The notes under the pieces: model-generated
Databases searched by the model: none
Told to the model about the DNA's origin: nothing
Seen by the model: only the letters and a program-made list of their open reading frames with translations
Made by a program: the position numbers and the translations under genes
Shown: positions 29,401-38,083 of the stretch, piece after piece
Numbering within the stretch: position 1 is the stretch's first letter
How the letters are laid out: every line of letters begins with the position of its first letter
From: Methylobacterium sp. Leaf125
Lineage (GTDB): Bacteria; Pseudomonadota; Alphaproteobacteria; Rhizobiales; Beijerinckiaceae
Length of the DNA stretch: 64,000 nt
Direction: 5' to 3'
NCBI RefSeq assembly: GCF_001423085.1
Contig: NZ_LMNU01000023.1
Location: forward strand, 62,100 to 126,099

Positions 29401-31307
29401 ACTGCCGTCAGCATGGAGGGCGCACGCCCGAGATAACGGGCCGCAGCCTCGAACGGGGCAGCCTCGGGCGGATCGTAGCTCGGCAGCAACTGCTCCGAGG
29501 CGAGCGCTTCTGTGAGACGGGTGCGCTCCTCGACGCGCTCGCGGCGCTCCGCATCGGCGCGCTCGGAATCGTAGAGCCCGAGCGCCTGGCGCGTGTCGGT
29601 GTCGACGCCCCGCCACCATCCGACGAAAGTCGGCAGATCGTGGGTGGTGATGGCCGTGAGGGCATCCCGAGGATAGGCCGCCGGCGGCTTGAAGCGGGCG
29701 CCCTGCTCGCGCTCGAAGGCGAGAATCCGGTAGCTGAGGATGCCCGCTTGCATCAGGGCGTCGGAGAAGCCTTCCGGGGCGGTCCCAAGATCTTCCGCGA
29801 TCACCAGGCACTTCGCACGGTGGCTTTCCAGGCGCAGCACCGCGAGCATCGGCTCGAAGGGCATCGCCACGTAAGCCCCCTCCCTCGCCGAGCGCCCGAC
29901 CGGGATCAGGAACAGGCGTGCGAGCTGAAAAGCGTGGTCGATCCGGATCGCGCCCGCATGGCGCATGTTGGCCACCACCAGGGCACGGAAGGCCGCAAGC
30001 CCGTCGCGCTCCATTTCGAGGGGATGGAAGGCTGGCAGGCCCCAATCCTGACCCTTCGGTGCCAACAGGTCCGGCGGCGCCCCGATGGAGACACCGTTGG
30101 CGAACCGTTCGGGATGCGACCAGATTTCCGAGCCGCCCCGATCGGCGCCGACGGCGAGGTCGCGGTAGAGTCCGAGGCGCATACCGGTGGCGAGCGCGGT
30201 GTTGGACGCGTCTTCCAGCTGGCGGTCCGCAAGGTACTGCAGCCAGATGTGATAGGTCACGGTCTCGGCATGGGCCTCGGCGAAGGCGCGCACGGCTTGC
30301 GTTCCGTTGCGGCGCATCTCCTCCGGCCAGTCGCCGAGCCACTGGGCGCCCTGTGCCTGATAGTGCTCGGCGAGCGCCTCGAAGGTGCCGTGCGCTTCAA
30401 GGTCCTCCCCGCCGGCGGCTCGGAAGGCGGCAAAGTCCGCATCCATCCCGGCGCGCGCCGCAGATTCCTGCCAGAGGGCCTGCAGCACGGGCGACAGCAC
30501 GGCCCAGATGCCGGCATGCTCGACGAGCTTGGCCTCGCGCAGACTCTCCACCCGATCTTCCATGGAGGCCAGGAGTGCCGCCGCCTTCGAGCCCACGAAG
30601 CCCGGCAGGACACCGGGCTCGATGAAGAGGATTTCGAGGAAGAGCCGTGACGACGGCGAGTAGGGCGAGATCTTCGTGCGATCGGTGGCGAACAGCGCGT
30701 GGACGGGGCTGAGGCCCAGGAAGGACGCGCCGCGCAGGCCCGCATCCCGCGCCGCCCGCCCCGCATCGGCGTAAGAGCCAATCCCGAGGTTATCGGGCGA
30801 ACGCAGGCCGTAGAGCTGTGCCGCGAGACCCCAGTCGCGGGCGCCTTCATCCGCATAGGCCCGCGGGCGCCAGCAGCGCTGCGGCGCCGAGATCACCCAG
30901 GAATCCGAACGACGTTCACCGAGGGTGACGGAGAGGCGATGATAGCCTGGGGTAAGCGGTGGCAACTCGAAGCTGGAGCCCGTGACCGCGACACGACCCT
31001 CGCGGTGATGTCCTCGCTCGTCGACCAAACGCCAGGACAATGTCCCACTGGCGCCTGCCACCTGAATCGGGACAGTGGTGGCGCGACGGGCCTCGGCCGG
31101 CAGAAGCGGCGGGATGAGCCCGCTTCGCACGGCCGCAACCTCGGCGAGGCTCGCGGCGATGTCCGTGTCGGTTTCGACGGCAAAACCGAGGGCAGCGATC
31201 ATCCCACGCCGAACTTCGAGAGCGGTCTCTACGGGCTGCCCGAAGGCATCGGTATAGCCGGCGGCGACGCCGAGGAGGTCGGCGAGGCGTTCGAGGTCGC
31301 GGCTCAT
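26406..31307 (-). CDS. 4-alpha-glucanotransferase-maltooligosyltrehalose synthase fusion (MalQ-TreY)
   Basis: Single 1633-aa frame joining two GH enzymes. Residues 1 to ~690 are GH77 amylomaltase (MalQ), disproportionating malto-oligosaccharides: IRIDHAFQLARLF with the nucleophile, VIAEDLGTAP with the acid/base glutamate, and TTHDLPTFVGWW. Residues ~700-1633 are GH13_26 maltooligosyltrehalose synthase (TreY), turning the reducing-end linkage of oligomaltose into alpha-1,1: STYRLQFHKDFTF, LRIDHIDGLADP, VVVEKILEPGE and ATHDTKRGEDARSR. I chose the ATG at 31307 because it overlaps the treZ stop as ATGA, indicating coupling to treZ, whose product acts next; an ATG 11 codons upstream lies inside treZ. 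The joint (~690-705) is Ala-rich with no sign of frameshift. Confidence 0.93.
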   Translation of the reverse strand: MSRDLERLADLLGVAAGYTDAFGQPVETALEVRRGMIAALGFAVETDTDIAASLAEVAAVRSGLIPPLLPAEARRATTVPIQVAGASGTLSWRLVDERGHHREGRVAVTGSSFELPPLTPGYHRLSVTLGERRSDSWVISAPQRCWRPRAYADEGARDWGLAAQLYGLRSPDNLGIGSYADAGRAARDAGLRGASFLGLSPVHALFATDRTKISPYSPSSRLFLEILFIEPGVLPGFVGSKAAALLASMEDRVESLREAKLVEHAGIWAVLSPVLQALWQESAARAGMDADFAAFRAAGGEDLEAHGTFEALAEHYQAQGAQWLGDWPEEMRRNGTQAVRAFAEAHAETVTYHIWLQYLADRQLEDASNTALATGMRLGLYRDLAVGADRGGSEIWSHPERFANGVSIGAPPDLLAPKGQDWGLPAFHPLEMERDGLAAFRALVVANMRHAGAIRIDHAFQLARLFLIPVGRSAREGAYVAMPFEPMLAVLRLESHRAKCLVIAEDLGTAPEGFSDALMQAGILSYRILAFEREQGARFKPPAAYPRDALTAITTHDLPTFVGWWRGVDTDTRQALGLYDSERADAERRERVEERTRLTEALASEQLLPSYDPPEAAPFEAAARYLGRAPSMLTAVQYEDVVSELSQANVPGSTEGYPNWRRKLDRTLESIAAPGGPLAKLAASLAAEDRGPRSGAARLASAPPRSTYRLQFHKDFTFADAEKIVPYLAKLGISHVYASPIQKARPGSTHGYDIVDHSTINPELGGEEGFARFSDALHGAGLKLLLDIVPNHMGVGGADNPWWLSVLEWGGLSPSAEAFDIDWSRLGAKNKLVVPFLGDRYGEALEKGTLELKFDPEKGAFSIWHYEHEFPICPLQYPTILNRSLAALGDIEDAAALEVLGISERLRLMGEETSDERRRAFPAEAEELKDRLVEAVEASPAIASAIGRTLKLLNGAKGHPDSFGPLHRLLEQQSYRLAHWRIAASDINYRRFFDVNGLAGLRVEKSDVFQRSHETIFRHIEAGRIDGLRIDHIDGLADPLGYARALQAAIGPGFYVVVEKILEPGERLRPWPVAGTTGYDVLNQLDGILVDQGKRAEIRKLYESRTQFDEPYKFMLRAAKAEILEISFASELEVMTSDLKAVADADRRTRDFSVNAIRRALIEIIARFPTYRSYLPGDLDESDVEDEDIRLIETAVKKAKRWSALPDRSVHDFAADAMLGRIDVTGPGRPDPEVILRFRRRFQQLTGPVMAKSLEDTLFYRFAELLALNEVGGDPGEYGLDAEHFHALQAARARDWPNAMITTATHDTKRGEDARSRLLALSEIPQDWAIAWDTWTNLAQPHLTVIDKEPVPDANDQWMFLQAILGAWPLELLEADDPTAIEDFRSRLDAYAEKALRESKRRSSWVNVDEEYEGAVHTLFGGLIAPGAAFLAQLRPFAKRLAHLGMIAGLGRTVLKVTLPGLPDTYQGTEFWDFSFVDPDNRRPVNYPALTRALEEGLPTADLLPHWTDGRVKQATLARLLADRAARPSFYADADYQSLPASGPQAGHVIAFTRSDATTGEGDLVVAVPRLVSGLIGDAIWSSEAFAGTSVAVMPSSAWIDLVTGDEVVSEDGRIELERAFARLPYAVLKRIR

Positions 31308-33109
31308 CGATTCACACCCGTCAGAAAGACACCCGTCCAAGACGGAAGTTGGATTGATCCGTTGCCCGAACCGCTCGACCAGATGACCTGGCCGCCACCG
31401 CGCTCGACGGTGAAATCGGCGTTGCCGACATTGGCGACGAAACGCAGCCAGCCGCCCGCATAGGTCCAGGTGCAGTCGACGACGTCGGGCCGCGGTAAGG
31501 TCGACCGTGCGCCGACATATCGGGTCTTCGTCAGGGGAACCACGCTCTGGTGCCGGATCTGAAGCAGATTGCGCGTGTCCGCCAGCACCGCGCGGTGAGC
31601 CGCCTCCGAGCGCTCGGCCCAGTCGATCCGTGAATCTGTAAACGTCTTCGCTTCAGTAGGATCTGGGATCACCGACGTATCGTCGGCGAAGGCTGCGAAG
31701 CTCTTGAACTCCCGGCGGCGTCCCTCGCGAACAGCCTTGTTCAGCTCCTGGTCCGGTGCAAAGTCCACGAAGAAGAGGAAGGGCGCGGTCGACGACCACT
31801 CCTCGCCCATCCACAGCATCGGGATCTGCGGGCTAAGGAGCAGCCCGGCCCGGGCGAGCGAAAGCTTCTTCGGATCAGAGAGAGCGCTCAGCCGCTCACC
31901 CAGCGCCCGGTTTCCGACCTGATCGTGGTTCTGCAGGAACGTGACGAAGGCTGACGGCGGCAAATGGGAGGACGGCTCGCCGCGAGGATGGTTATCCAGG
32001 GTCGGGAAGGGCTCGCCCTGATAGGCAAAACCTTCCGACAAGCAGCGGGACAAATGCTCGACTGGCCTGTCAGCGAAGCTCGCATAGTAGCCGGCATCTT
32101 CGCCGGTGAGGAGCACGTGCCAGCAATGGTGCAGGTCGTCGGCCCATTGCGCATTGTGCTGGATCGCCTGCCCCTGCGTATCGCGCTCGAGCCAGCGTGC
32201 CTGGTTCGCCTCGTTCTCAAGGACAAGGTGAATGTGGCGGTCCGGCAGTCTCGCGCGGATGGTTTCGGCGAGCTCTCCGATGAAGTGCTTTTCAGAATCG
32301 TCGAGGATCGCATGGACTGCATCAAAGCGCAGACCATCAAAATGAAATTCCTCGAGCCAATACAATGAATTCTCGATGAAGAAATCGCGGACAACTCGCC
32401 CGCTGGTCTCGCCGTCGTAGTTGATCCCGGCGCCCCAGGGCGTCTGATGTCGCTCTGTAAAAAAAGTCTTGGCGTAAGCGTTCAGGTAATTCCCGGCTGG
32501 GCCAAAGTGGTTGTAGACTGCATCCAGGAAGACCATCAGCCCAAGGGTGTGCGCCTTGTCGATGAGGCGCTTCAAGTCGTCTGGTCGACCGTAAACGCTG
32601 TCCGGCGCGTAGGGCAGGACTCCGTCGTAGCCCCAGTTGCGCGTACCCTTGAAGTCCGCGAGCGGCAGCAATTCAATGGCGGTTATTCCGAGGTCGCGCA
32701 GGTCCTCGAGCTTACCTTCCAGCGCTGCGTAAGTGCCTTCTGGCGTCGCCGTCCCGATATGGAGTTCGTAAAGCACGACCTCCTCCCAGGGGCGTCCGGT
32801 CCAAGTGGCGTCGGCCCAATCGTAACTGCGCGGATCGATCACCTCGCTGAGACCTGAGACGTCTTCTGGCTGAAACCGTGATGCCGGATCCGGTACGATC
32901 AGGTCGCCGTCGATGCGATAGCCGTAGCGTGCACCGCCGCCGGCTCCTGCAACGGTGAGCCGGCGCCAACCTTCCTTGCCGTCCGGCATCGGATGGTCCG
33001 CTCCGTCGAGGACCAAGCTCACCTCTTGAGCCGTCGGGGCCCAGAACGCGAAGCGAACTCCGTCCTTCACCACTTCGCTGCCGAAAGCCATGCTGTGGGC
33101 GCGCCGCAT
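31304..33109 (-). CDS. treZ: Malto-oligosyltrehalose trehalohydrolase
   Basis: GH13_10 hydrolase that releases trehalose from maltooligosyltrehalose made by TreY. About 601 aa from MRRAHSMAFG, where family members normally begin. An N-terminal CBM48-like domain (VRFAFWAPTAQEVSLVLDG) precedes the barrel, with YELHIGTATPEGTY, the nucleophile in FDGLRFDAVHAI, the acid/base in LVLENEANQAR and the third acid in FLQNHDQVGNRALGER. An upstream ATG at 33190 has a better ribosome site (AGGGA, 6 bases) and would add 27 residues. The 3' end overlaps malQ-treY by ATGA, linking the TreY and TreZ steps. The catalytic set is intact. Confidence 0.95.
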   Translation of the reverse strand: MRRAHSMAFGSEVVKDGVRFAFWAPTAQEVSLVLDGADHPMPDGKEGWRRLTVAGAGGGARYGYRIDGDLIVPDPASRFQPEDVSGLSEVIDPRSYDWADATWTGRPWEEVVLYELHIGTATPEGTYAALEGKLEDLRDLGITAIELLPLADFKGTRNWGYDGVLPYAPDSVYGRPDDLKRLIDKAHTLGLMVFLDAVYNHFGPAGNYLNAYAKTFFTERHQTPWGAGINYDGETSGRVVRDFFIENSLYWLEEFHFDGLRFDAVHAILDDSEKHFIGELAETIRARLPDRHIHLVLENEANQARWLERDTQGQAIQHNAQWADDLHHCWHVLLTGEDAGYYASFADRPVEHLSRCLSEGFAYQGEPFPTLDNHPRGEPSSHLPPSAFVTFLQNHDQVGNRALGERLSALSDPKKLSLARAGLLLSPQIPMLWMGEEWSSTAPFLFFVDFAPDQELNKAVREGRRREFKSFAAFADDTSVIPDPTEAKTFTDSRIDWAERSEAAHRAVLADTRNLLQIRHQSVVPLTKTRYVGARSTLPRPDVVDCTWTYAGGWLRFVANVGNADFTVERGGGQVIWSSGSGNGSIQLPSWTGVFLTGVNR

Positions 33110-33604
33110 CAAGCCACCATCATCCGTCTGCTGAATTCGTCTTGGGGACGTGAGTGTCCGTCGCACCTTGCAGAAGCCGGCGCGCACCATGTTGTTCCCT
33201 GCGGGATCACCGTCGAGGTAAGGCGTGGTTTGGCGGCGACAACCACTGGCCGGAAGAGTTTTGTGCGCCGCACCGACTCCTCGGAGCCGATCCCGGCTCG
33301 GTCTGACTCTTGCCTCATGCGGGTTGGAGCGGTTCCCCGCGCTGCAGGGTCAAAGATGAAAGAAGCTGATGCGGTGCTGGTCCTGGCGAGGGCCAAGCTG
33401 AACTTCGCACGAAAGAGTCACGGAGAGCGTTGCTGGGACGCTGCCGGCGCCGACGACCACCCGACCTTCGAATGCCCTTTGCTGCCCCTTTCGGATGCTG
33501 AACGCGAGGAGTTCCTCGAACAAGCGCGACATGAACTGCGTTCCGAGGGATCGACGGGGTGAACCCCGTTCGAGGCCCGGCCGGGGTCTCAACCTGCTCT
33601 CTGC
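33110..33604. other. Gap between treZ and glgX
   Basis: About 495 bp between two same-strand genes of an otherwise compact unit. It contains a possible small gene on the opposite strand (33356-33562). I see no clear terminator and no EcfG-type or CtrA-type motif on the minus strand, so it cannot be decided whether treZ has its own promoter here. Confidence 0.4.
33356..33562 (+). CDS. Possible small protein opposite the treZ-glgX gap
   Basis: A 68-codon frame (MKEADAVLVLARAKLNFA...) with a protein-like composition: a charged helical N-terminus, two cysteines (GERCWDAAG and FECPLLPLS), and a charged helical C-terminus (DAEREEFLEQARHEL). Its third-position GC is lower than in neighbouring genes, and the ribosome site (AGGGT about 6 bases before the ATG) is modest. 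It lies on the opposite strand from the surrounding operon. I do not recognise the family. It could equally be chance open sequence in an intergenic gap. Confidence 0.4.
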   Translation: MKEADAVLVLARAKLNFARKSHGERCWDAAGADDHPTFECPLLPLSDAEREEFLEQARHELRSEGSTG

Positions 33605-35722
33605 TTATCCCCGATAAGCCGAGGCCGGCCTCGCGCGCAGCACGTAGATCGCTTGTGCATCGAGGCGAACGCCCGCGCCGGGTGGAAACAGGGCCTGTCC
33701 GGCCGGCACAGAACCGGTCTGTTTCGTCGTGTCGAAAACAAGCGTCCAAGGGCCTCCGATGATCGGTGCCAGGGTAAAATCGCAGGGCTGTTCGGCCGCA
33801 TTGATGAGGATGAGCAGGCGATCCGCCTGCGGCAGATCATTGCCGATCTGCATACCGAAGGCTTGCCGGTCGGAATCCGCCCAGTCTCCATCGTCCATCT
33901 CAGTCCCCCCCGGGGCGAGCCAGTGAACGTCTCGGAGAGGCCCATCATCGACCAGAGCGCCTGTGAGATAGTCGCGCCGACGTAGGGCGGGTTGCTCGCG
34001 GCGGAGACGCGTCAGGTTGCCGACAAAGGTCGCGAGGCTGAGATCCGGATCGTTCTCCCAGTCCATCCAGCTGATGGCATTGTCCTGGGCGTAAGCGTTG
34101 TTGTTGCCGCGCTGGCTCCGCGAGCGCTCATCGCCCATGAGCAGCATCGGCACGCCTTGCGCCAGGAACACCGTAGCCAGGAGATTGCGCTTCTGGCGGG
34201 CTCGCAGGTTGAGGACGACGGGATCGGTGGTGTCCCCCTCGACGCCGTAATTGCGCGAGAGGTTGTGTCCATGCCCGTCGCGATTGTCCTCGCCATTGGC
34301 AAGATTGTGCTTCTCTCCATAGGCCACGACGTCCGCCAGCGTGAAGCCGTCATGGGAGGCAGCGAAGTTGATACTCGACAGGGGCCACCGCCCGGAGGCC
34401 GCAAAAATTTCACGTGAACCCGAGAGCCCCTGCGTGACCTTGGCCAGGGTGCCACGATCGCCGCGCCAGAAGCCTCGGATGCTGTCGCGGAACTGATCGT
34501 TCCACTCGCTCCAGCCGCGGGGATAGCCACCGAGCTGGTAACCCCCGGCGCCGATGTCCCAGGGCTCGGCGATCATCTTCACAGGGGCAAGAACGGGATC
34601 CTGCGCGACGGCCTGGAAGAAGGCGGCCTTGGGGCAGAAATCATGGGGGTTGCGACCGAGACTTGTCGCCAGATCGAAGCGGAAACCGGCGACGCCGTAG
34701 GCCGTCACCCAGTGCCGCAGAGAGTCGAGCACCATCTGCATGACGCGCGGATGGTCAAGGTCGAGTGTGTTGCCACAGCCCGTGCAGTCGATCTCTTCGC
34801 GACGGTTGTCCGGTTTGAGCTTGTAGTAGCTGGCGTTGTCGATGCCGCGAAACGATAGGGTCGGGCCGGCGTGATCGGCCTCCGCCGTATGATTGTAGAC
34901 GACGTCGAGGATCACCTCGATCTCAGCGGCGGCAAGCTCCCGGATGGCCGCGCGCAGACCACCGATTCCGGCCGGCCCACGGTAGCGCGGATCGGCAGCG
35001 AAGTAGTTCAGCGGTGAGTATCCCCAGAAGTTCACGAGGCCCTGGTCGACGAGGAAGCGGTCGTCGGCGAAGGATTGGATCGGCAGGAGCTCAATGGCGG
35101 TGACGCCCAACTTCAGAAGATGCTCGATGATCGCCGGATGGGCGAGTGCTGCATAAGTGCCGCGTGCCGCTTCCGGCACGTCCGGGTGTGTCTGCGTCAG
35201 GGCCTTGACGTGCGCCTCGTAGATCACCGTCTGGGACAAGGGTCGACGGACCGGGCTCACCGCAAGATCAGGCACCTCCGGCGGCGTGACGATGCCGCGT
35301 GGCATGAAGGCGGCACTATCGCGCCGGTCGATCTGGTCAGCACGCTGCAGGCCGCGGCGATGGCCATACAGGGAGTCGTGCCAGCGGATGCGCCCCTGGA
35401 TGTCGCGGGCATAGGGGTCGAGCAACAGTTTGGCAGGGTTGAAGCGGTGCCCCTGGGCCGGATCCCAGGGACCATGGACGCGGTAGCCGTAGAGTTGGCC
35501 CGGGAATACGCCGCGCAGGTAGCCGTGCCAAACGTCGTCCGTGCGGCAGGGTAGGCGGATCCTCCGGGTTTCATGGCGCTCCCCCTGATCGAACAGGCAC
35601 AGATCGACGGCCGTGGCATTCTGCGAAAACAGCGCGAAGTTGACACCGCGCCCGTCGAAATGCGCGCCAAGCGGCGCCGGCACGCCGTCATCGACGCCGA
35701 TCATGTGGTCAGTTGCGATCAA
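33605..35722 (-). CDS. glgX: Glycogen debranching enzyme GlgX
   Basis: GH13_11 isoamylase-type debranching enzyme that hydrolyses alpha-1,6 branches, mainly of phosphorylase-trimmed glycogen. 705 aa, the usual size. A CBM48 domain occupies the N-terminus (VNFALFSQNATAVDLCLFD), followed by a barrel with GYSPLNYFAADPRY, nucleophile in VAGFRFDLATSLGR, acid/base in KMIAEPWDIGAGGYQ, and NFAASHDGFTLADVVAY. It starts 49 bp after the otsA stop and is probably co-transcribed with otsA. Together with GlgP and MalQ it supplies the linear oligomaltose that TreYZ needs, which explains its place in this locus (inference). Confidence 0.95.
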   Translation of the reverse strand: MIATDHMIGVDDGVPAPLGAHFDGRGVNFALFSQNATAVDLCLFDQGERHETRRIRLPCRTDDVWHGYLRGVFPGQLYGYRVHGPWDPAQGHRFNPAKLLLDPYARDIQGRIRWHDSLYGHRRGLQRADQIDRRDSAAFMPRGIVTPPEVPDLAVSPVRRPLSQTVIYEAHVKALTQTHPDVPEAARGTYAALAHPAIIEHLLKLGVTAIELLPIQSFADDRFLVDQGLVNFWGYSPLNYFAADPRYRGPAGIGGLRAAIRELAAAEIEVILDVVYNHTAEADHAGPTLSFRGIDNASYYKLKPDNRREEIDCTGCGNTLDLDHPRVMQMVLDSLRHWVTAYGVAGFRFDLATSLGRNPHDFCPKAAFFQAVAQDPVLAPVKMIAEPWDIGAGGYQLGGYPRGWSEWNDQFRDSIRGFWRGDRGTLAKVTQGLSGSREIFAASGRWPLSSINFAASHDGFTLADVVAYGEKHNLANGEDNRDGHGHNLSRNYGVEGDTTDPVVLNLRARQKRNLLATVFLAQGVPMLLMGDERSRSQRGNNNAYAQDNAISWMDWENDPDLSLATFVGNLTRLRREQPALRRRDYLTGALVDDGPLRDVHWLAPGGTEMDDGDWADSDRQAFGMQIGNDLPQADRLLILINAAEQPCDFTLAPIIGGPWTLVFDTTKQTGSVPAGQALFPPGAGVRLDAQAIYVLRARPASAYRG

Positions 35723-35771
35723 GTAGCTGATGTCGTCCCGGGTTTAGGCGCCGCCAAGCGACGCTGACAGA

Positions 35772-37193
35772 TCATTCCGCAGCGGCTGCAGTACGGGGTG
35801 GCTCCCGCTCGATCGTTCGAAAATTCTCGAGTTCGGCCATGAAGTTGCGCGCCCACCAATCCACGTCCTCGCGCGTCATGCGCTCGACCATGGGCTTCCA
35901 GCGTTCGAGGCGCTCACCACGCGGCATGTAGAGCGCCGTGCGGATCGCCTCGGCGACCTCGAAGCGGTCGTAGGGATTGACGAGAAGCGCTTCGGGCAAC
36001 TGCCGCGCCGAGCCGGCAAACTTCGACAGGACGAGGACGCCGGGATCCTCTTCGGTCTGTGCGACGACGTATTCCTTGGCGACCAGATTCATGCCGTCTC
36101 GCATCGGTGTAACGAGGCCGACCCGCGCCGCACGATAGAGACCCGCCAGGACGGGACGGGGATAGGCCTTGGTAACATACTGGATCGGCGTCCAGTTCGG
36201 TTCGCCCAGGGTCCCGTTGATGTGCCCGACGGTCTCATTCACCTCGCGGCTGAGATCCTCGTATTCCGGAACTTCGGTACGCGATTTCGGGGTGATCTGA
36301 AGATAGACCACGTTCCCGCGCTGGTCCGGGTTCGAAGCGAAGAACCGGTCCACCGCCTCCATTCGCTCGGGCACACCCTTCGAATAATCGAGCCGATCGA
36401 CGCCGATCAGAAGTTTGCGTGTCCGCAAACCCGCCATGGTCTCACGCACGGTGCGGTTGGACCCGGCATTCTCGGCCGCTTCCTTGAAGCCGGCCACATC
36501 GATTCCGATCGGGAAGCTGCGAATGCGCGTGCGGCGCCCGTCCACCATCAAGGAGCCGCCACCGAGGGGGATCGCTCGCAATTCGTCGATCAGGTTGCGC
36601 GTCAGGTTGTGCACATCCGGATCGGTTTGCAGGCCGATCAGGTCATAATCGGCGATGCCGCGCAGGAGGTCTCCGCTGGCGGGAAGCGTGTTGAATACGT
36701 CAGCCGCCGGCCACGGGATGTGATGGAAATACCCGATTGGATTGGCGATGCCGAGACCACGGAGCTCGGAGGCCAGGGGCAACAGGTGGTAGTCGTGCAC
36801 CCAGATGATGTCGTCGGGTTCCACGAGGTTTGCGAGGGCTCGGGCGAAGATGCGGTTCACGCGCTGGTAGCCGGCATAATCGGACCGCGAGAAAGCTCCG
36901 AGACCGAGGCGGTAATGCATGATCGGCCAGAGGGCCCGGTTGGCGAACCCGCTGTAATATTCCCGATGATCCTGCGGTGACAGATCGACCACGGCGTAAC
37001 TGATATGCCCCCGATCGATCAGAGTCGGCTCGCTGGAGGGGTTCTCGACGACATTGCCGCTCCAGCCGAACCAGAGACCTTCGTAAGCGGTGAACGCCTC
37101 CTTGACGGCGACCGCGAGGCCACCCGCCGCAACGGCTTTTCCCCCTTCCTCGGGGATTGCAACGCGGTTCGATACGATGACGAGACGTGCCAC
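35772..37193 (-). CDS. otsA: Trehalose-6-phosphate synthase
   Basis: GT20 enzyme making trehalose-6-phosphate from UDP-glucose (or ADP/GDP-glucose) and glucose-6-phosphate. From the chosen GTG it is 473 aa, matching the family. Motifs are complete: [60 protein letters not shown] and [12 protein letters not shown]. The frame is open upstream to 37322, but that extension is Arg/Pro-rich; the GTG directly precedes the family start and has GGAG 8 bases upstream. The phosphatase partner gene otsB is not in the window. It is the first gene of the minus-strand trehalose/glucan run. A GGATC-N16-CGTT element (37260-37284, minus strand) is one base off the EcfG consensus. Confidence 0.95.
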   Translation of the reverse strand: MARLVIVSNRVAIPEEGGKAVAAGGLAVAVKEAFTAYEGLWFGWSGNVVENPSSEPTLIDRGHISYAVVDLSPQDHREYYSGFANRALWPIMHYRLGLGAFSRSDYAGYQRVNRIFARALANLVEPDDIIWVHDYHLLPLASELRGLGIANPIGYFHHIPWPAADVFNTLPASGDLLRGIADYDLIGLQTDPDVHNLTRNLIDELRAIPLGGGSLMVDGRRTRIRSFPIGIDVAGFKEAAENAGSNRTVRETMAGLRTRKLLIGVDRLDYSKGVPERMEAVDRFFASNPDQRGNVVYLQITPKSRTEVPEYEDLSREVNETVGHINGTLGEPNWTPIQYVTKAYPRPVLAGLYRAARVGLVTPMRDGMNLVAKEYVVAQTEEDPGVLVLSKFAGSARQLPEALLVNPYDRFEVAEAIRTALYMPRGERLERWKPMVERMTREDVDWWARNFMAELENFRTIEREPPRTAAAAE

Positions 37194-37593
37194 GAAGCCG
37201 GCTCCGGTCCTCACGGGTCCCGCGCAGAATTGCGCGCGACCAGAATGATACATTGGGTGAACGCGCGGAAGCCGAGCGCGATCCGTCGGTGTAGCCAAGC
37301 GCGTTCGATGGACCTGGGTCAAGACCTGAATGCGTGGGGTTCACGGCAAACAAACCCGCTTCCAAATGCGTCCTGTCGCATTCCAGCGCGCGACTTTGCA
37401 AACCTCACACCTCACCGACCGTCCAGCGGTCAAGCTTCTGCGGCTTACCGACGGGTGGCTGAACGGAGGCTGGCGCGGATCGGGTTAAGCCTCGGTCGAG
37501 ACGCGCTGTCCGCGAGCGGAACCCTGTCTCTTCCGCTGCTGTTTAACCGTCGCAAATGCCAGTTCTTTTTCACTCGTGCCGAGGAGTATCCCC
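37194..37593. other. Divergent intergenic region otsA / stress operon
   Basis: 400 bp between two divergent transcription units. On the plus strand it carries an EcfG-type promoter (37518-37543) for the small-membrane-protein operon. On the minus strand, GGATC-N16-CGTT (37260-37284) is a one-mismatch candidate for otsA. No gene-like frame with a ribosome site was seen in it. Confidence 0.5.
37518..37543 (+). promoter_or_regulatory. EcfG-type promoter of the stress operon
   Basis: GGAAC (37518-37522), 18 bases, then GTT (37541-37543), equivalent to GGAAC-N17-TGTT. It fits the accepted spacing of PhyR-EcfG promoters with one deviation in the CGTT element. It lies about 50 bases before the GTG start at 37594 with no other gene between. 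Confidence 0.6.
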
Positions 37594-38073
37594 GTGACCG
37601 CAAACCAACCTACAGGCCCCATGGGCGCGGAGCCGGCGAACCAGACGGCCGACTGGAAGGCCCTACGCGGCGATGTCGAGGGAATCGCGGATGTCGCAGC
37701 GGAGCGCGGGCGCAGCTTTGTCGAGTCTGCGCGCTCACACGCCACGGACTACATCGACCAGCGCAAAGGTGACGCCGCACGGTCCGTGACTGACCTCGCC
37801 AAGTCCGTGCGGGAGTCGAGCAAGACGTTCGAGGCACAACCGAACATCCGTGCCTTCTTCGACAGTGCCGCTGATGGTCTCGAACATCTGGGCTCCTCGA
37901 TCGAGGAACGCAGCTTCTCAGAATTTTATGAGGATGCGGAAGCGTTCGCTCGGCGCGCGCCCGTGGCGGTTGCGGTCGCGACCTTCCTTACCGGTTTCGT
38001 GGTGGCCCGCTTCATCAAGTCGACGAGCGCCGCACCCCTGAACGACACCTACCCAACTCACCATCGCCTCTAA
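37594..38073 (+). CDS. Membrane-anchored stress-operon protein, DUF883/YqjD-like build
   Basis: 159-aa protein with a polar N-terminus, a long charged helical middle (DVAAERGRSFVESARSHATDY and following), and one membrane helix near the C-terminus (RRAPVAVAVATFLTGFVVARF, residues ~124-145). This resembles tail-anchored YqjD/ElaB-type proteins, and rhizobial proteins of similar build have been labelled nutrient-deprivation induced (from memory, not verified). The GTG start has GAGGAG 7 bases upstream. It is the first gene behind the EcfG-type promoter and is followed after 10 bp by the holin-family gene. The molecular function is unknown. Confidence 0.75.
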   Translation: MTANQPTGPMGAEPANQTADWKALRGDVEGIADVAAERGRSFVESARSHATDYIDQRKGDAARSVTDLAKSVRESSKTFEAQPNIRAFFDSAADGLEHLGSSIEERSFSEFYEDAEAFARRAPVAVAVATFLTGFVVARFIKSTSAAPLNDTYPTHHRL

Positions 38074-38083
38074 GGACCGTTCG

